Positions 1 through 18,413 of a DNA stretch of 64,000 nt are shown here, piece after piece. This DNA comes from Parus major (Eukaryota; Chordata; Aves; Passeriformes; Paridae): assembly GCF_001522545.3 (NCBI RefSeq), contig NC_031771.1, positions 65,955,751 to 66,019,750 of the forward strand, in the 5' to 3' direction. A model generated the notes under the pieces. It worked only from the letters and a program-made list of their open reading frames with translations, had not been told where the DNA came from and did no database searches. Within the stretch, counting starts at the first letter, position 1, and each line of letters opens with the position of its first letter. Both the position numbers and the translations under genes were made by a program.

Positions 1-1077
1 CATTGACTGGTTTACCTCGTTGGAAGAACTCCTGAGTCAGGTTATAGACCTGCCAGAGACAGGACATGAGGATGGGCCACGGGATTCCCAGCAGGATGTT
101 CCTACACCTGTCCCAACCCAGCACATTCAGATCACCTCCTCCCAGCAGAGCCCACGTCCTTGCTCACATCCGCCAAAAAGCACCAGCTCTTCTCCCACCT
201 CCGTGTCCCAGCTGCAATCCCAGGTTGCTCTAATCTGAAACCAGCCCTTCCAGCCTCTCCATTATTTAGAAGGAATCCACCAGAGTGGGCGAATTCAGTT
301 TCTCAGTTGTTTTCCTGCTGTCCCATGAAATTAGGAAGCAACAAACAGCAAAGGAATTCTGTATGCACACACTTTACTTGAGCACAGGACAGGCAGAAAT
401 CCATGGAAAACTGACATCTCTAGAGCCCCTCACCATGAGCCACAAGAAAAATCCTTTGTAACAAATTACACTTCTTTGAAGATATTTCCTGGTGGTTTTT
501 AACCCCAGTTTTCCATACAAGCTACTTAAAGGCAAGGAAACACCATCCACCTCAGACCTTCTGCTTGGGGCTGCCTGGGATAACTTGTATTCCTACCTAA
601 AATACTACCAGAAGAGCCTGCAATTGCATCATGGCTCTTCCTTTCTATGGGAAAAAAAACCTCAAGAAGAATCTTTTAACACAGGAAGGCTTTCAAGAGA
701 TGCCTTTCAGAAATGCAGCACATCCCATTAATGACTTGTTTGTCCACAATGTGTCCCCTTCTCATTCACATCATGCCACAGGGTGCACAATATACAAGCA
801 CAAGGGATATCCCTGCTTACAGAGTTTTTCCTGTCAAAGATGGTTTGAATACAGTTTATGATCGTTTTTTGGAGACAGATTTGGATATGTCAAGAAGTTG
901 AAGTCTACAGTAAATATCTGGTACAAAGCTGGTGAAACTGTGGCAGCTTTGCCTTCACTGAGCTCCTGGAGCTTCCCATTCCCTGCTGATAGCGCTAATC
1001 CACCATGGTTCATGTTCTTCCCACTCCAGTTTTCCTCAAGAGCTTGATTTTATCTTGGGTTTTAGGAATAAAGTGAA
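1..1077. other. SMOX intron 3, no feature recognised
   Basis: Unique-looking intronic sequence. The open frames are short and overlapping, with no family resemblance, and no SMOX exon 4 was seen. Confidence 0.7.
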
Positions 1078-1262
1078 TTTGAGGAGGCAAAATAGAGGGA
1101 GGAAGAGGAAAGGGAGGAGGATAAACACACCGCAGTGGTAGGAATAAGAGGGAGGAGGTCTGTGAGCGAATGGAGGAAGGTGAGTTGACAAGTAAGAGAT
1201 GAGGAGGAAATTGAAGAAAGTAAGTGGAAGAATGAAAAAAAAAGGGGGGGTGGGTGCAAAAT
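1078..1262. repeat. Purine-rich (GGA/GAA) low-complexity tract
   Basis: The plus strand is nearly all A and G with repeated GGAGGA, GAGGAA and GGGAGG, ending in A9 G7. The minus-strand open frame of 108 codons here is just translated polypyrimidine (Phe, Ser, Leu, Pro) and is not a gene. Confidence 0.85.
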
Positions 1263-2820
1263 AAACTATAAAAACAGAGAAGAAACAGTCAAAAGGAAAA
1301 TGTGTGGGACTGGAGAAGACAGAAGAGAATTGCAGACACTGCCTGGGACACAGCCATTCCAAGGAGGTTCCCAGACAAAAAAGCTGGGGCCCAATGTCCT
1401 GTATGAAACAAAGGCTTCCAGCAAAGGAAACTTTGGCAGTTTCAGCATCCCCTGGTTCTCAGGTCCATGGATTTCTGAGGCCACAAGCACTTGCAGCAGG
1501 TCTGGGCTGCACAGACCTTGCGTCAGCACAACCAGCTCGGCTTTCATAAGCTGATTGAGCTCTGTAAGCAGATAACACACTCACAGGACAAGCAAAGCCC
1601 TGCTAAAACCCAGCCACCACTTGGCCCACAGGAGAAGTGAGCCTGACTATGGTTTTGTTAACCATTATATTCCTCACCACCCCACAGGGAGGGGAGCAGG
1701 AAGGCCCAAGAGTTCTCTGTGCTGTAACCATCAAGGAAAGTCTTTCCTGGAGGTGCCATCCCATAGATCAGACAGCAGGTAAGTTCAATCACATCAGGAT
1801 TTCTTATTTCTCCTGTTATTTCCTTGCTTTTCAAGTCCAAGAAGCATTTGGACAACACCCTCAGGCACAAGGTGTGATTTTGGGGGTTTTTCTGTGCAGG
1901 CCCAGGAGCTGAACTTGATGAACCTCCTAAGTCACTTCCATCTCAGGATATTCTGATTCCTGGGGGTGCTGAACCATCTGAGGAAAAACAGGAGGCAAAG
2001 CTGCTGCAGACAAGAAGCAAAAGGAGAAACAACAGCAGGTCCAGCATTGAGAGATATAGTGTCAGAATAAATGAATGAAAAAGATGCTCAGAATGTATGT
2101 TTTAATGAACATGAGCAGCAAACACATCCTGTAAAAGAAGGAATGGAAAAGCTTCACTAGGACACCTCATTTAAGGTAGACTTCCAATGAAGCAGGAGCA
2201 GAATTGTGCTGTCTGAAGTTGTTGAATTATTCAGGCTTTCCTTCCCCAGATGGGGAAAGCATTGTCATTCCTATGGGATCACCACTGGGGTCACTGGGAA
2301 CAGGCACTTGTAATATCTGAAAACCCATACTCCTACAATCAATTCAGCATTTCAGTAGCAGAGTTCCTGAGACAGTAGAAATGGGCCTTCCCTCAAAGAT
2401 CCTGGGGAAAGGTAACAACAAGAATGACCTGAAAGATTCAGCTGATTTTCTAGTTAACCCTTCAAAATCTCCCTACATCCAAACCAAAGTTCCATGTCCA
2501 GCAGCAAGGAGAGCTACACCTCAGACAGTCCAGACAACCTTTGCTTTTCTATTGTCACACACCTGATACAAACAGGGAACAAAACCAAAGGACAAGACTG
2601 CATCAACTCCCATCTCTTACCACTGGCAATCTCACATCCCAGCAGGATGACCTAAACATTTCTCACTCTAAAGCTCCCCTGGGCTGGGACAGAACAAGTG
2701 GCCCTGGAAGCCTGTCTGAAAAAACAGAAGTAAAAGACACAGAACATCTCAAGTAACCATTCATTCTAAGCAGTTTTCCTTCCCTCATTCTGAAGGTTTG
2801 CACAGAATCCTCCAGGGAAT
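1263..2820. other. SMOX intron 3, no feature recognised
   Basis: No repeat, exon or RNA gene was recognised. Open frames of about 60-104 codons overlap on both strands, as expected by chance. Confidence 0.7.
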
Positions 2821-3192
2821 TCACAGAATCATGGAATCGCTTGGGTAGGAAGGGGCCTTAAAGCCCATCCAGTAAGGGACACCTTCCACTATCCCAGGTT
2901 GCTCCAAGCCCCATCCAACATATCCTTGGACACTTCCAGGGATCCAGGGGCAGCCACAGTTGCTCTGGGCAACCTGTGCCAGGGCTTTCCCACCCTCACA
3001 GGAAAGAATTTGTTACCAATATCCCATCTAACCCTGACCTCTGGCAGTGGGAAGACATTCCCCTTGTCCTGTTACTCCATCCCTTGCCCAAAGTCCCTCT
3101 CCAGCTCTCTTGGAATCCCTTCAGGCACTGGAAGGTCTCCCTGGAGCTTTCTCTTCTCCATCCTGAACAACCCCAACTCCCTGGGTCTGCAA
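2821..3192 (-). mobile_element. CR1 LINE 3' fragment
   Basis: On the plus strand it reads the familiar antisense CR1 order: ACAGAATCATGGAATCG, GGCCTTAAAGCCCATCC, CCTTGGACACTTCCAGGGA, CCCTTGTCCTGTTACTCC, then CTCCCTGGAGCTTTCTCTTC. It is a 5'-truncated passerine-type copy with no reverse transcriptase frame. Confidence 0.93.
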
Positions 3193-5508
3193 GACAGAAG
3201 GGGTTGAAGGTAAGAAATTAAAGAGTTTAATTGAATGTCCATAGTCCTGAAACAGTTTCACTTCATCTTCCACCTTCTGTCTTCTTTCTGACCAGCTCTG
3301 GGGCATCCCACATGTGCAGGGAACGTGGATTCCAGCAGGGATGTCCCCTCTGTTACCTACAGGCTTCCTCTTCCACGTGTTTATTTACTACCTACGTGCT
3401 CCTCCACCACAGGAAAAGGCAATTTCTTAGGAAGAACAAAGCTAAATAAAGAAGTTTCTCCGTACTGAAGGAGGTCAGGAAAGCACATCCCCATCCACAC
3501 TCCTTCCTGTCAGCGCCGCTGACGATGCCCAGCATTGTCTTTTTCTCACTTGGCTTAAAAACTGCTGTGACTTAATCCCTGTCCAGTAAAAAACCCTGAT
3601 GGAGATAGGGCTGTGCTGTTCCCAGGCCAGACATCTGTCAGTGCAATAGAGGCAGGGAGGGAACAGTGACTCTCGGTGGCCCCTTGGTCCTGCTTTCCAT
3701 GATAACTGCAAGGCAAGGCACTGCAGCTTAATTGGGGATGGCAGGAAGCCCAGCACGGGGTGCGGGATGGAAAACCTTGTCATTCTTTGGCTGCATCCCT
3801 CCCCCAGAAGCTGCTGCAGCACACACGAGAAAGCTGACAGATAACAAGGCCATTAATTAGCTGATTGTTAAAGCGAGGGTTCCTGTGAAGCAGCTCTTCA
3901 GGGACTGTATCCTTGCTGAAAAGCTGAAGTAAAAGCAGGCACTTTTCCTAAATCAGGCTGGTGAGGGACTGTGATTTTTCAGCTGCATTTAACCTGTCCA
4001 GCTTACCACTTCCTTCCCACTTTTCACTAATACCTGGGAATCGGCTTTAAATACCTCTCTGGAAAGGGAAACAAGGACTTAGCAGAGACAGAGGAACAAC
4101 TCTGAGATAAAACTGTCCCTGTTCACATTTTCTGAGGAGTTATACAAACACAGACCCCAGAGGTGCAGACATTACTGTCAGAGGTCCCACTATGGCCACT
4201 TTCCTGAGAGTCATGCAGATGTGGCATAATCAAGAAGAGCCAAAATCGTCTCCTAGCCCCGGGATTCCCCCAATTATCCTAAAAGAAATGGAGAGGAAGG
4301 TGGGAAGATTACACAAATACATGATGTGGGCATCACACCCCGGGGAACCTCCCGGTGCTGGTGCCTCTTTCCTTTTGGAGACTGACCAAACGGAGTGACA
4401 GTGACCCTGAGCAGTGCCAGCCCCACACAGCAAAGAAGGACAATCCTGAAAGTCCTGCCCCATCTCATGGTGCTTCCCTTGGCAATGTGTGGTTGGAAAT
4501 CCAGGTGGATGCTCTGCAGGACTGGAGACCTTCCTTGAAGGCACTGCTCTCCTTCCACAAGGAGAATTCAGGTCACCTCGGTCACAAGCTCATGACAGAT
4601 CCTGACTGACCCCAGTGCAGGGCAACAGCCTCTTTCTAAGGAACTTTCTGCTGGAGAAATGAAGAGCTGAGCAGTTTTCAAGCAGTCTCTGCTCTGCTTC
4701 CTTGTAACCAAATAAAGGCTTCTGTGAGACATCCCTACAGCTATTAAAAATTCAGGCTACTGCAAACAAAAAAGCAGCAAAACTTGTATTGAGGTAGAAG
4801 AAGCCAGCCAAAAAAGATTGGATACGTGCCTGGAAAAAGCCTAAGGACTTTCCAGATGAATTAGTGAGGCAAAGCTCTGGAGGTACAGGGGTGCTTTGCC
4901 TATCACTCCAGGAAAATTCAGACTTTGCCTTGCTAAAATCCAGTTTCAGAGACTCCACGTGACCGAGTGAAATTCAAGGAGACCCCCTGCACTTTGAATT
5001 CCCTACAATTTGGCGTCCAGATGACAAGCTAACCAGGGCTAGAGAGACCCAGATGGAGAAGCAGGGCTGAAGGCACAGGCTGGAGCCCCAGCAGCAGCTG
5101 CAGGGAAAGCCAGGCAGGGTGTGAGCGCGTGGGGACCGAGCCAGCTGTGCCTTTGGAATGGCGACAAATTTAGCCCTGCTCATTCAGGAACACATTTTCC
5201 ACTGTTCATGCCAGTCCTACATCCCTGATTAGGCTCTGCATCCATCATGGGTTGCTGGCTGTTTTGTGGGGGTTCTGTCTTTTCAGCTCAGGACAGGGTG
5301 TGTCACAGCCTTGGCTATCTCAGCCTCCTCTGAAGGGATGAGATGATGGTGGGATTGCAGTGAAAACCTGACAAAGGCCTGGGAGCTCCTACGAGACAAG
5401 GGAAAACCCTGACCTCAGGATTTAATGATCTGTAAGGTGACTTTTTATCCTGGACAACTTCAAAATGCCTTAACAAAACCAGTCATAAAACCCACCTCCC
5501 AAAATAAA
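3193..5508. other. SMOX intron 3, no feature recognised
   Basis: Unique-looking sequence of moderate GC. The 115-codon minus-strand frame at 3475-3822 has no recognisable motif. Confidence 0.7.
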
Positions 5509-5641
5509 AGAAACCAGAGATGCAGAACTGAAAATTCCTGTTGTTCCTCCCCAGCATTCATTTCACCACCAGTTNAGAAACCAGAGATGCAGAACTGAAA
5601 ATTCCTGTTGTTCCTCCCCAGCATTCATTTCACCACCAGTT
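5509..5641. repeat. 66-bp perfect duplication flanking a single N: probable assembly join
   Basis: Bases 5509-5574 and 5576-5641 are identical over 66 bases, both starting AGAAACCAGAGATGCAG and ending CACCACCAGTT, with one N at 5575 between them. Two contig ends that overlap but were not merged give exactly this pattern. A real tandem duplication is less likely because the only unresolved base sits exactly between the copies. Confidence 0.9.
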
Positions 5642-5660
5642 GAAGCAACAGAACTTTGGC

Positions 5661-5661
<1 letters not shown>

Positions 5662-5743
<82 letters not shown>
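5662..5743. repeat. Pure A run of 82 bases
   Basis: The run is uninterrupted and begins 20 bases after the duplicated join at 5509-5641. It is followed by GAGAGAAGAAATGAAC and then a minus-strand CR1 fragment. CR1 elements end in short tandem repeats, not in poly(A), so this is not a CR1 tail. It may be a tail of an unrecognised retro-insert on the plus strand, an expanded microsatellite, or an assembly error. Confidence 0.9.
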
Positions 5744-5746
<3 letters not shown>

Positions 5747-5786
5747 AGAAGAAATGAACTCTAATGAACATGCAAAATAATCCCCC

Positions 5787-5985
5787 ACAGAATCACAGAA
5801 TGGTTTGGGTTGGAAAGGACATTGAGGATTGTATTGTTCCAACCCCCTGCCATGGGTAGGGCTATCTTCCATTAGACCAAACTGATCCAAGCCACATCCA
5901 GTCTGGCCTTGGACACTTCCAGGGATCCAAGGGCAGCCACAGCTTCTCTGGGCACTCTGTGCCAGGGTCTCACCACTCTCACAGC
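5787..5985 (-). mobile_element. CR1 LINE 3' fragment
   Basis: It starts CAGAATCACAGAATGGTTTG and contains CCTGCCATGGGTAGGG and CCTTGGACACTTCCAGGGAT, then stops after the CACTCTCACAG block. Only about 200 bases of the 3' end remain. Confidence 0.93.
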
Positions 5986-12262
<6,277 letters not shown>

Positions 12263-13912
12263 CTGTGGGAGGAAGCAGACAGGTGTGTTCAGGGAGCTCA
12301 GAGCCAGCTTATCCTCCGCAGTTAAAAGGATCAAAAATTAAGAAGACCAGTGGGAAAGAAAAACTTGGTGAATTAGACCCAGCCTTCAACATGGGATGGC
12401 ACAGAAAGGATAACTGAGGTCAAGCTGGGATGCAAAACAACTTTTTAGCCCGGAGTACCAAGAAGTCCAGAAATCTCCACCCTTTCATGCCATGTAGACT
12501 ATTTCCAAACAAATCAAAGGACTTTCAAACTCCCATCTTTTTATATAACCTCCAAAAGTGGTAATTTTGTGGTGAAGACTTTTAGAAGAAAGAGAACCAT
12601 GTCCCCAGTGCTGACAAGCTCCACAACCCAGCAATGAAGCTCCACTTTGCCACTGTGGCAACCACAAAGCCTGAATTTCAGCTCCTCTAAGTAGTGGAGG
12701 AGGTAAGGAGGATTTAGCTCAAAGCAAGGAAATCGGATCTCAAACCAGCCATTACAGAATGTTTCAAGTGATCAAAGTCAACAAGGGCCAGTCCAAAATT
12801 TCACAAAATGTAGCCCCTGGAGCCAACACTGTCCTGCCACATCAGGGTCAGCCTCAGGCTTAGATGAGGAGAGGTTTAAACCCACACCAGTCCTGACTAG
12901 TCCAAATCTACCCAAATCTCCACCTACCAAGATATCCAACTGCTCCCCCAAGCCAGACCCCATTTTCCTTTGCAAACTCCTAGAAGACACCTTTTTACTG
13001 CTATCTACCCTTATTTCTCAGGTCCCATCACATCATTTTAGTAGGTGGGACCATGGCCTGAGCCCATGGTTAAGGTTCAGCCCTGACCAGGGATGACCAG
13101 TGCAGGATGTCTTTATTAACAAAAGCCAGTGTGTACTTAACTGGTTCTGGGTGGTTCACACCTGCCCTCAGGAGCACAAAGACCAGGCTGCACAGATTCC
13201 CACCCCTCCAGACCTGAGCTGACCTAAGTCCCAACTTGCAAAGAATAAACAACAGCCCAGGATTTATCAGCCCTGGAATCAGCTGATGCCCAGTGATTTG
13301 GATAAAGCACACACACAGTTCTTTCCTCCCCCTCCTCCCACCCCCAAACAGAGATATCCAAGGAGCTCACAGTGTGCTGCCTCTACCTGTTGCCAAGATG
13401 CTGGATATCCATTCTGAGTTCCTCCTCAGTTTTCCCAACATCTGGCCACTGACAAAGATTCCTACTCCTCTCTTCCATCACCAGAAGGGTCGACTTAAAA
13501 CACTGCTGGCCTACTGCAGTATACGATCACAGGAACTAATGAAGCACAAAGCAAACAGCAGTTTCATTTGGAAAGTCCCTTTTTCTCCAAGATTTTATAG
13601 AATTTATGTGTGTTGACCAAGCAAAATTCGCTCTCTGTAAGGGAGCTGATACCAGACTGCAGCTGGCAGGGATTTGGGCAGTGGTATGAAGAGGAGAGTG
13701 GTCCCACTGGAGCTCCGACAACTCTTTTGAAAATGTTTGGTTTCAACTGAAACAGCTTCAGCTCAATCCACCCTTCTGTGGACTCACCTGCAAGAGGGAT
13801 TAGCACAGTGTGTGCAAACTCTGATTCTGCCACTGCAGCTTGTCCCAGCCAGCCCTGCATCAGCTCCAACTGCCACTGCAGCAGCTTCCAACGGCCACAG
13901 CCCAACAGAACA

Positions 13913-14430
13913 CAGATCACAGAATTCTCATGGATCCCATTCCCATCCCCTGCCATGGCCAGGGACCTTCCACTAGCCCAGGGTGTTCCAAGCCCTGTCC
14001 AGCCTGGCCTTGGACACTTCCAGGGATCCAGGGCAGCTTCTCTGGGCACCCTGTGCCAGTGCCTCCCCACCCTCACAGGTAAGTCTTTCGTCATAATGTC
14101 CAATCTAAAGTTCTCTCCAGTTTTAAACTGTTCCCTCCTTGTCCTGTCACTGTCTGCCTGTGTAAAACGTCACTCTCTGTCATTTTTGTACGTCCCCTTT
14201 AGGCCCTGCAAGGGGTTCTGAGCTCTCCCTGGAGCCTTCCCTTTTCCAGGTGAGCACCCCCAGCTCTCCCAGCCTGGCTCCAGTGCAGAGGGGCTCCAGC
14301 CCTTGCAGCATCTCCATGGTCTCCTCCAGACTCAGTCCAGCTCCACATCCCTCTGATGTTGGGGGTCCCAGCACTGCAGGTGGGGTCTCACTAGGGCAGA
14401 ACAGAAGGCGAGAATTCCCTCCCACAGACA
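13913..14430 (-). mobile_element. CR1 LINE 3' fragment, the longest minus-strand copy
   Basis: At about 520 bases it extends past the usual truncation point into CCAGCCTGGCTCCAGTGCAG, GATGTTGGGGGTCCCAGC and GGTGGGGTCTCACTAGGGCA. The open frames over it on both strands are element sequence, not host genes. Confidence 0.93.
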
Positions 14431-17400
14431 TTCTATAACTCTCTCCCCTTCTCATTCTCCTGGTACCACTTCAATCCATGTATTTTCATTGCCACAGTAC
14501 AGGAACTTCTTTTCTGCCACCTATATCCGGTAGAAATTGAAGGGGTTTGTTTAGCTCAGCTTTTTAAGCACAGCTTTCCTAATCCTGGTTTTGGCAAGCT
14601 CCTGTGAATTCTTTACACGAAAGCTCCAAGAAAATTATTTTCCCTCTGTTCTTTTTTACTTTTTTATTTTAATAGTGGATTAGGTGACCTGTCTAGACAG
14701 ATGAGAAAATAACAGGGTATTTTGTGTGTACAGAACCCTGATCTGGAAACCACCCTTAATTAGCCAACAACCTGTACCATATGATCAACAAGGAAAGGCA
14801 ATTAAAATTTAGCAAAAGCTTGAGTTTTCCAACCATGATCCATGTTCCACAGTGGAATGAACAGGTGATACAAATACAGGAAGCCCCCACTACACTTTAC
14901 TTCAGTATCAATTATTCCTTCTGGTAGAATCATGGGTGATTAGCAGATAAAACACAGCTCACTGTGTGCAGTGCTCTCCCTTCAGCACTTGCCAAGCCAC
15001 CAGTCAGGGCCCGAGCCAGTGGGTATTACCAGGTTTTCTGACACAAAGACAGTTTGGCTTTTTACTTCTTGATTGCCAAAAAGGGTTGGGTTTTTTTGAT
15101 TTTTGGGGTTTTTTTTTTATTTTTTTCTCTTTTAATCACAGGGTAAGAAGTGTGTTGACTGTTGCACTGTGAATCTCTCTCAGACTGTAATTTTACTTTG
15201 TGTCCATCTAAGAGCAAGGATAGCACTAAATCACAGCTTCAATGAAAGTAAAATTCCCCTGCTTTGTCTTGCTTACAGCCTTCCTGTGACACAGCCAACA
15301 GACACTGGTTACCCACAAGAAGAAAAATATCCAAATACACATCTTCCTTTTGTCTAAAACATGCAGCTTTGATCCTCTTAGCTCGTGTGCTTGTGTCTCA
15401 CTCAGGATATTTTAATCACTTCTACTTCAGACTTACCCCCTTTTCTTAATTCCTATCACAATTCTGTCCCTGACTCCTTAGGAGAAATTACCCTCCATTC
15501 ATCCCCTCTCACTTTCCTTCATTCAAAGAAAAACAATAAGCACCTTTTAAAAAATCCCTAAAACCAAACCCATCCCCAAAAAAAATCCTGAACATAACTG
15601 CTGTTTTCCAGCAGACAAATCTTTACAAAAATATATCTTCTAAGATGGGCATCATTCTACCAAGCCAGAATCATGGGCTTCCATTCCTGGCATTTGTACC
15701 TGCTACAAGTTCAGTGGGCTGACAATTTCATGATTTTTTTCCCCCATTATTTTGCCAGTAAAACCTTACAGGTCACAAGGAAGAAGCCAGAGAATTAAGG
15801 CAGTTCACAGCTGCCCTCCTTATTACAACAATACTTTCTGATCAGGCAATTCTTCCATGACCCTTCAAAAAGGTCACTAAAGCTCCAACTATTTAAAAAT
15901 AGAAAACCAAAATAAACAAAAGCATTTCTCAAGGAAATCTGCTATTCTTAGCTCACCCAACTACTCCTGTGGTAGTATTGTTGTAGCCCTGGTGACACAA
16001 AGACTTGGGCAGGGCAATGCTCTGGAAACAAGGCTTGGCTAAAGGTTGGTTGGGGTTTGGGGGTTTGTTTGGGGTTTTCCACTGGGATTGGTTAATCTTT
16101 AGAAAGTGACCTTCCTTCAGACTCTGCATCATGCAGTAGATTGTTATTTACCCACGAGCTGGGACTGCTGGCACTCCCAGACCAAATTCATGGTTATTCC
16201 AGTGGGACCCATCTCACCCATCATTATTTCAGGTGTGCATTTGCTGCCCACAGCCTTTCAGGGCATGGAGAGGAGGAGTGATCCATCCTGCTGACCTCTG
16301 GCATTCCTGTCTCAGCATGGCCAAGCTGAAAGGGAGCTTACAGACAGTTTAAAACAGTCACCTGACCTTTCTGAGTGCTCTGAAATTTTATTGAATCAAC
16401 TGCCTTCACATTATCAAGTGTAACAGCCAGTCTGGAGGGTGAGAAATGCATCATCAACACAAACAAATTTCCTGCTGACCACAGAGACAAGCAGAAAAAA
16501 TTACCAGAATCACTTTATTCCCTGTAGGTTTTTAGTTGATGAGAATTAAGCATCATCCCTGATCAGAAAGTTAAGCAATGATATTGCATGTGTTTGAAAG
16601 AAACTCGGATAAAAGCAACAAGAGTCAGCTGAAAGACTAAATGGAAGCACAAGAAATAAACACACTACTATTTCCTCATTATTTTAAGTGTAGCTATTTA
16701 AAATACTATCAACACATGAAGGGCCACTGCACACACATGTGTTTATAATGCAGGTTTGTCATCACAGCCTGGAAGTGTTTACAGAGAAAATTTGACACCA
16801 AATTAATTCAATCTAAGCAGAGACAAAGTGAGATTGAGAAACCAAGAGCAGAAGCTAGGAAAAAAATCACAACAAAAATAAAGTATCTAATTTTAACAGT
16901 GGCACTAATCAGCTGTTGAAATACTTTTCTCTAAAGACAGTGAGGATATTGGTTGAAGCTTTCAGCTCAGGATCCAATCTGTCATAAACATTTACACCCC
17001 AGTCCCAGCAGAAGACGGGGTTGTGGTGCTGGGAATTATCCTGCCAATTCAATGGAGATGGCCAGGTTTGAATTGCAAAACAAAATTTCATGGCCTTTGC
17101 ACCTCAGGAATCTACCATGATGAAAACAGTAAAAAAACCACAAAAACAATAATAATAATACCAACGAACTTTCTGGTCAAGAGTTTCAAAAGCCTTTTTT
17201 CAATAGATGTAATAACCTCTATTATTTCATCAGCTGCATAAGGAAAAGTGTTTATCTAAAAGCACTGTTAGCTGAGCCCAAAGGCAAAAGCTCCATGACA
17301 GAAAGGTGACTTATTCAGCAGATGTAAAGACACTGCAGTTGTTAGGCCATTAACTCGTTACACAGCCCAGCACTGCTTTTACTGAGTGTGGCTGTAGTGA

Positions 17401-18284
17401 GTAACCCTCACCTAAATAACTGTAATAACAATTTCCAATCACCATCTCTAATGCACCTTTTTCCCTAAGCTGAGCGAGAAGTGCTTGGAAGGATTATTCT
17501 GGTTGGAGCAATTTTATCTCCTTTAACACCTTTGCAGGTTTCAGACTCAGGCTGTTCCCTGAGCACAGGTCAGGACAGATCATATCTGTGAGCAGATACA
17601 GAACTGAAGTGGAAGGGATTTCTGGGCTGGCTCCAGCTCTGCCTGTCAATGCCTGCCCACGCCGAGCTGTGGTTCTCCTGGCACAACAAACAAGCATTTT
17701 GTAACCTCTCCCTCCTTCCTCCTTTCATCAGCCCTCTCAGACACAAGCACATTAATCCCTACTGCCTGTTATTTCAAGATGCTCTTTCCAAGCTCTCCAT
17801 GCTGCAAACACATCAGACTGGAAGATGTGTCTCTTTTTTCCCTTCTTCCTCCTTTTTAACCCAGCAGGCTGTATGCCAAACCCACAACCCATTTCAAAAT
17901 CACCATTTACACCCCTTCAGGAGTGTTATTAATTGATCCCAAGTCCTCCACGTCAGTCAGACACAGGGGGTGACACCAGCCTGCTGTTCCAAGCTGCCTT
18001 TGTACAGGCATTGTGCAAACACCAGCCTGGGCCAGCTGCATCTGCAGCTCCACAGGAGCACTGGAAGCAGACACACCTCATTTACCCAGAGCTGCAGGAG
18101 CAGGGTGATGCTCTACAGCCCTCCCTGTACATACCAGAGCCCTTCCCAAGCTCATAAACCTGTGTCACCGACAGTATCACACCACTGGGATCAAGGTTAA
18201 CTCGTGTTACACCTGCACATGCTGGCAGCTCACCTCCAGCTGCTGGGCTGACACCACCTGCAGTGGCACTTCCTTGTCAGCTTC

Positions 18285-18413
18285 GTGCTCAGCCTTTATC
18301 CAAGCCAGGATTTTAGTGTGAACAGGTGTGCTCAGCCTTTATCCAAGCCAGGATTTTAGTGTGAACAGGTGTGCTCAGCCTTTATCCAAGCCAGGATTTT
18401 AGTTTGAACAGGT
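18285..18413. repeat. Three tandem copies of a 43-bp unit
   Basis: Units start at 18285, 18328 and 18371, each beginning GTGCTCAGCCTTTATCCAAG and ending with GAACAGGT. The first two are identical; the third differs by AGTTTG for AGTGTG near its end. The near-identity suggests a recent expansion. It lies in SMOX intron 1, with no recognised function. Confidence 0.95.
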
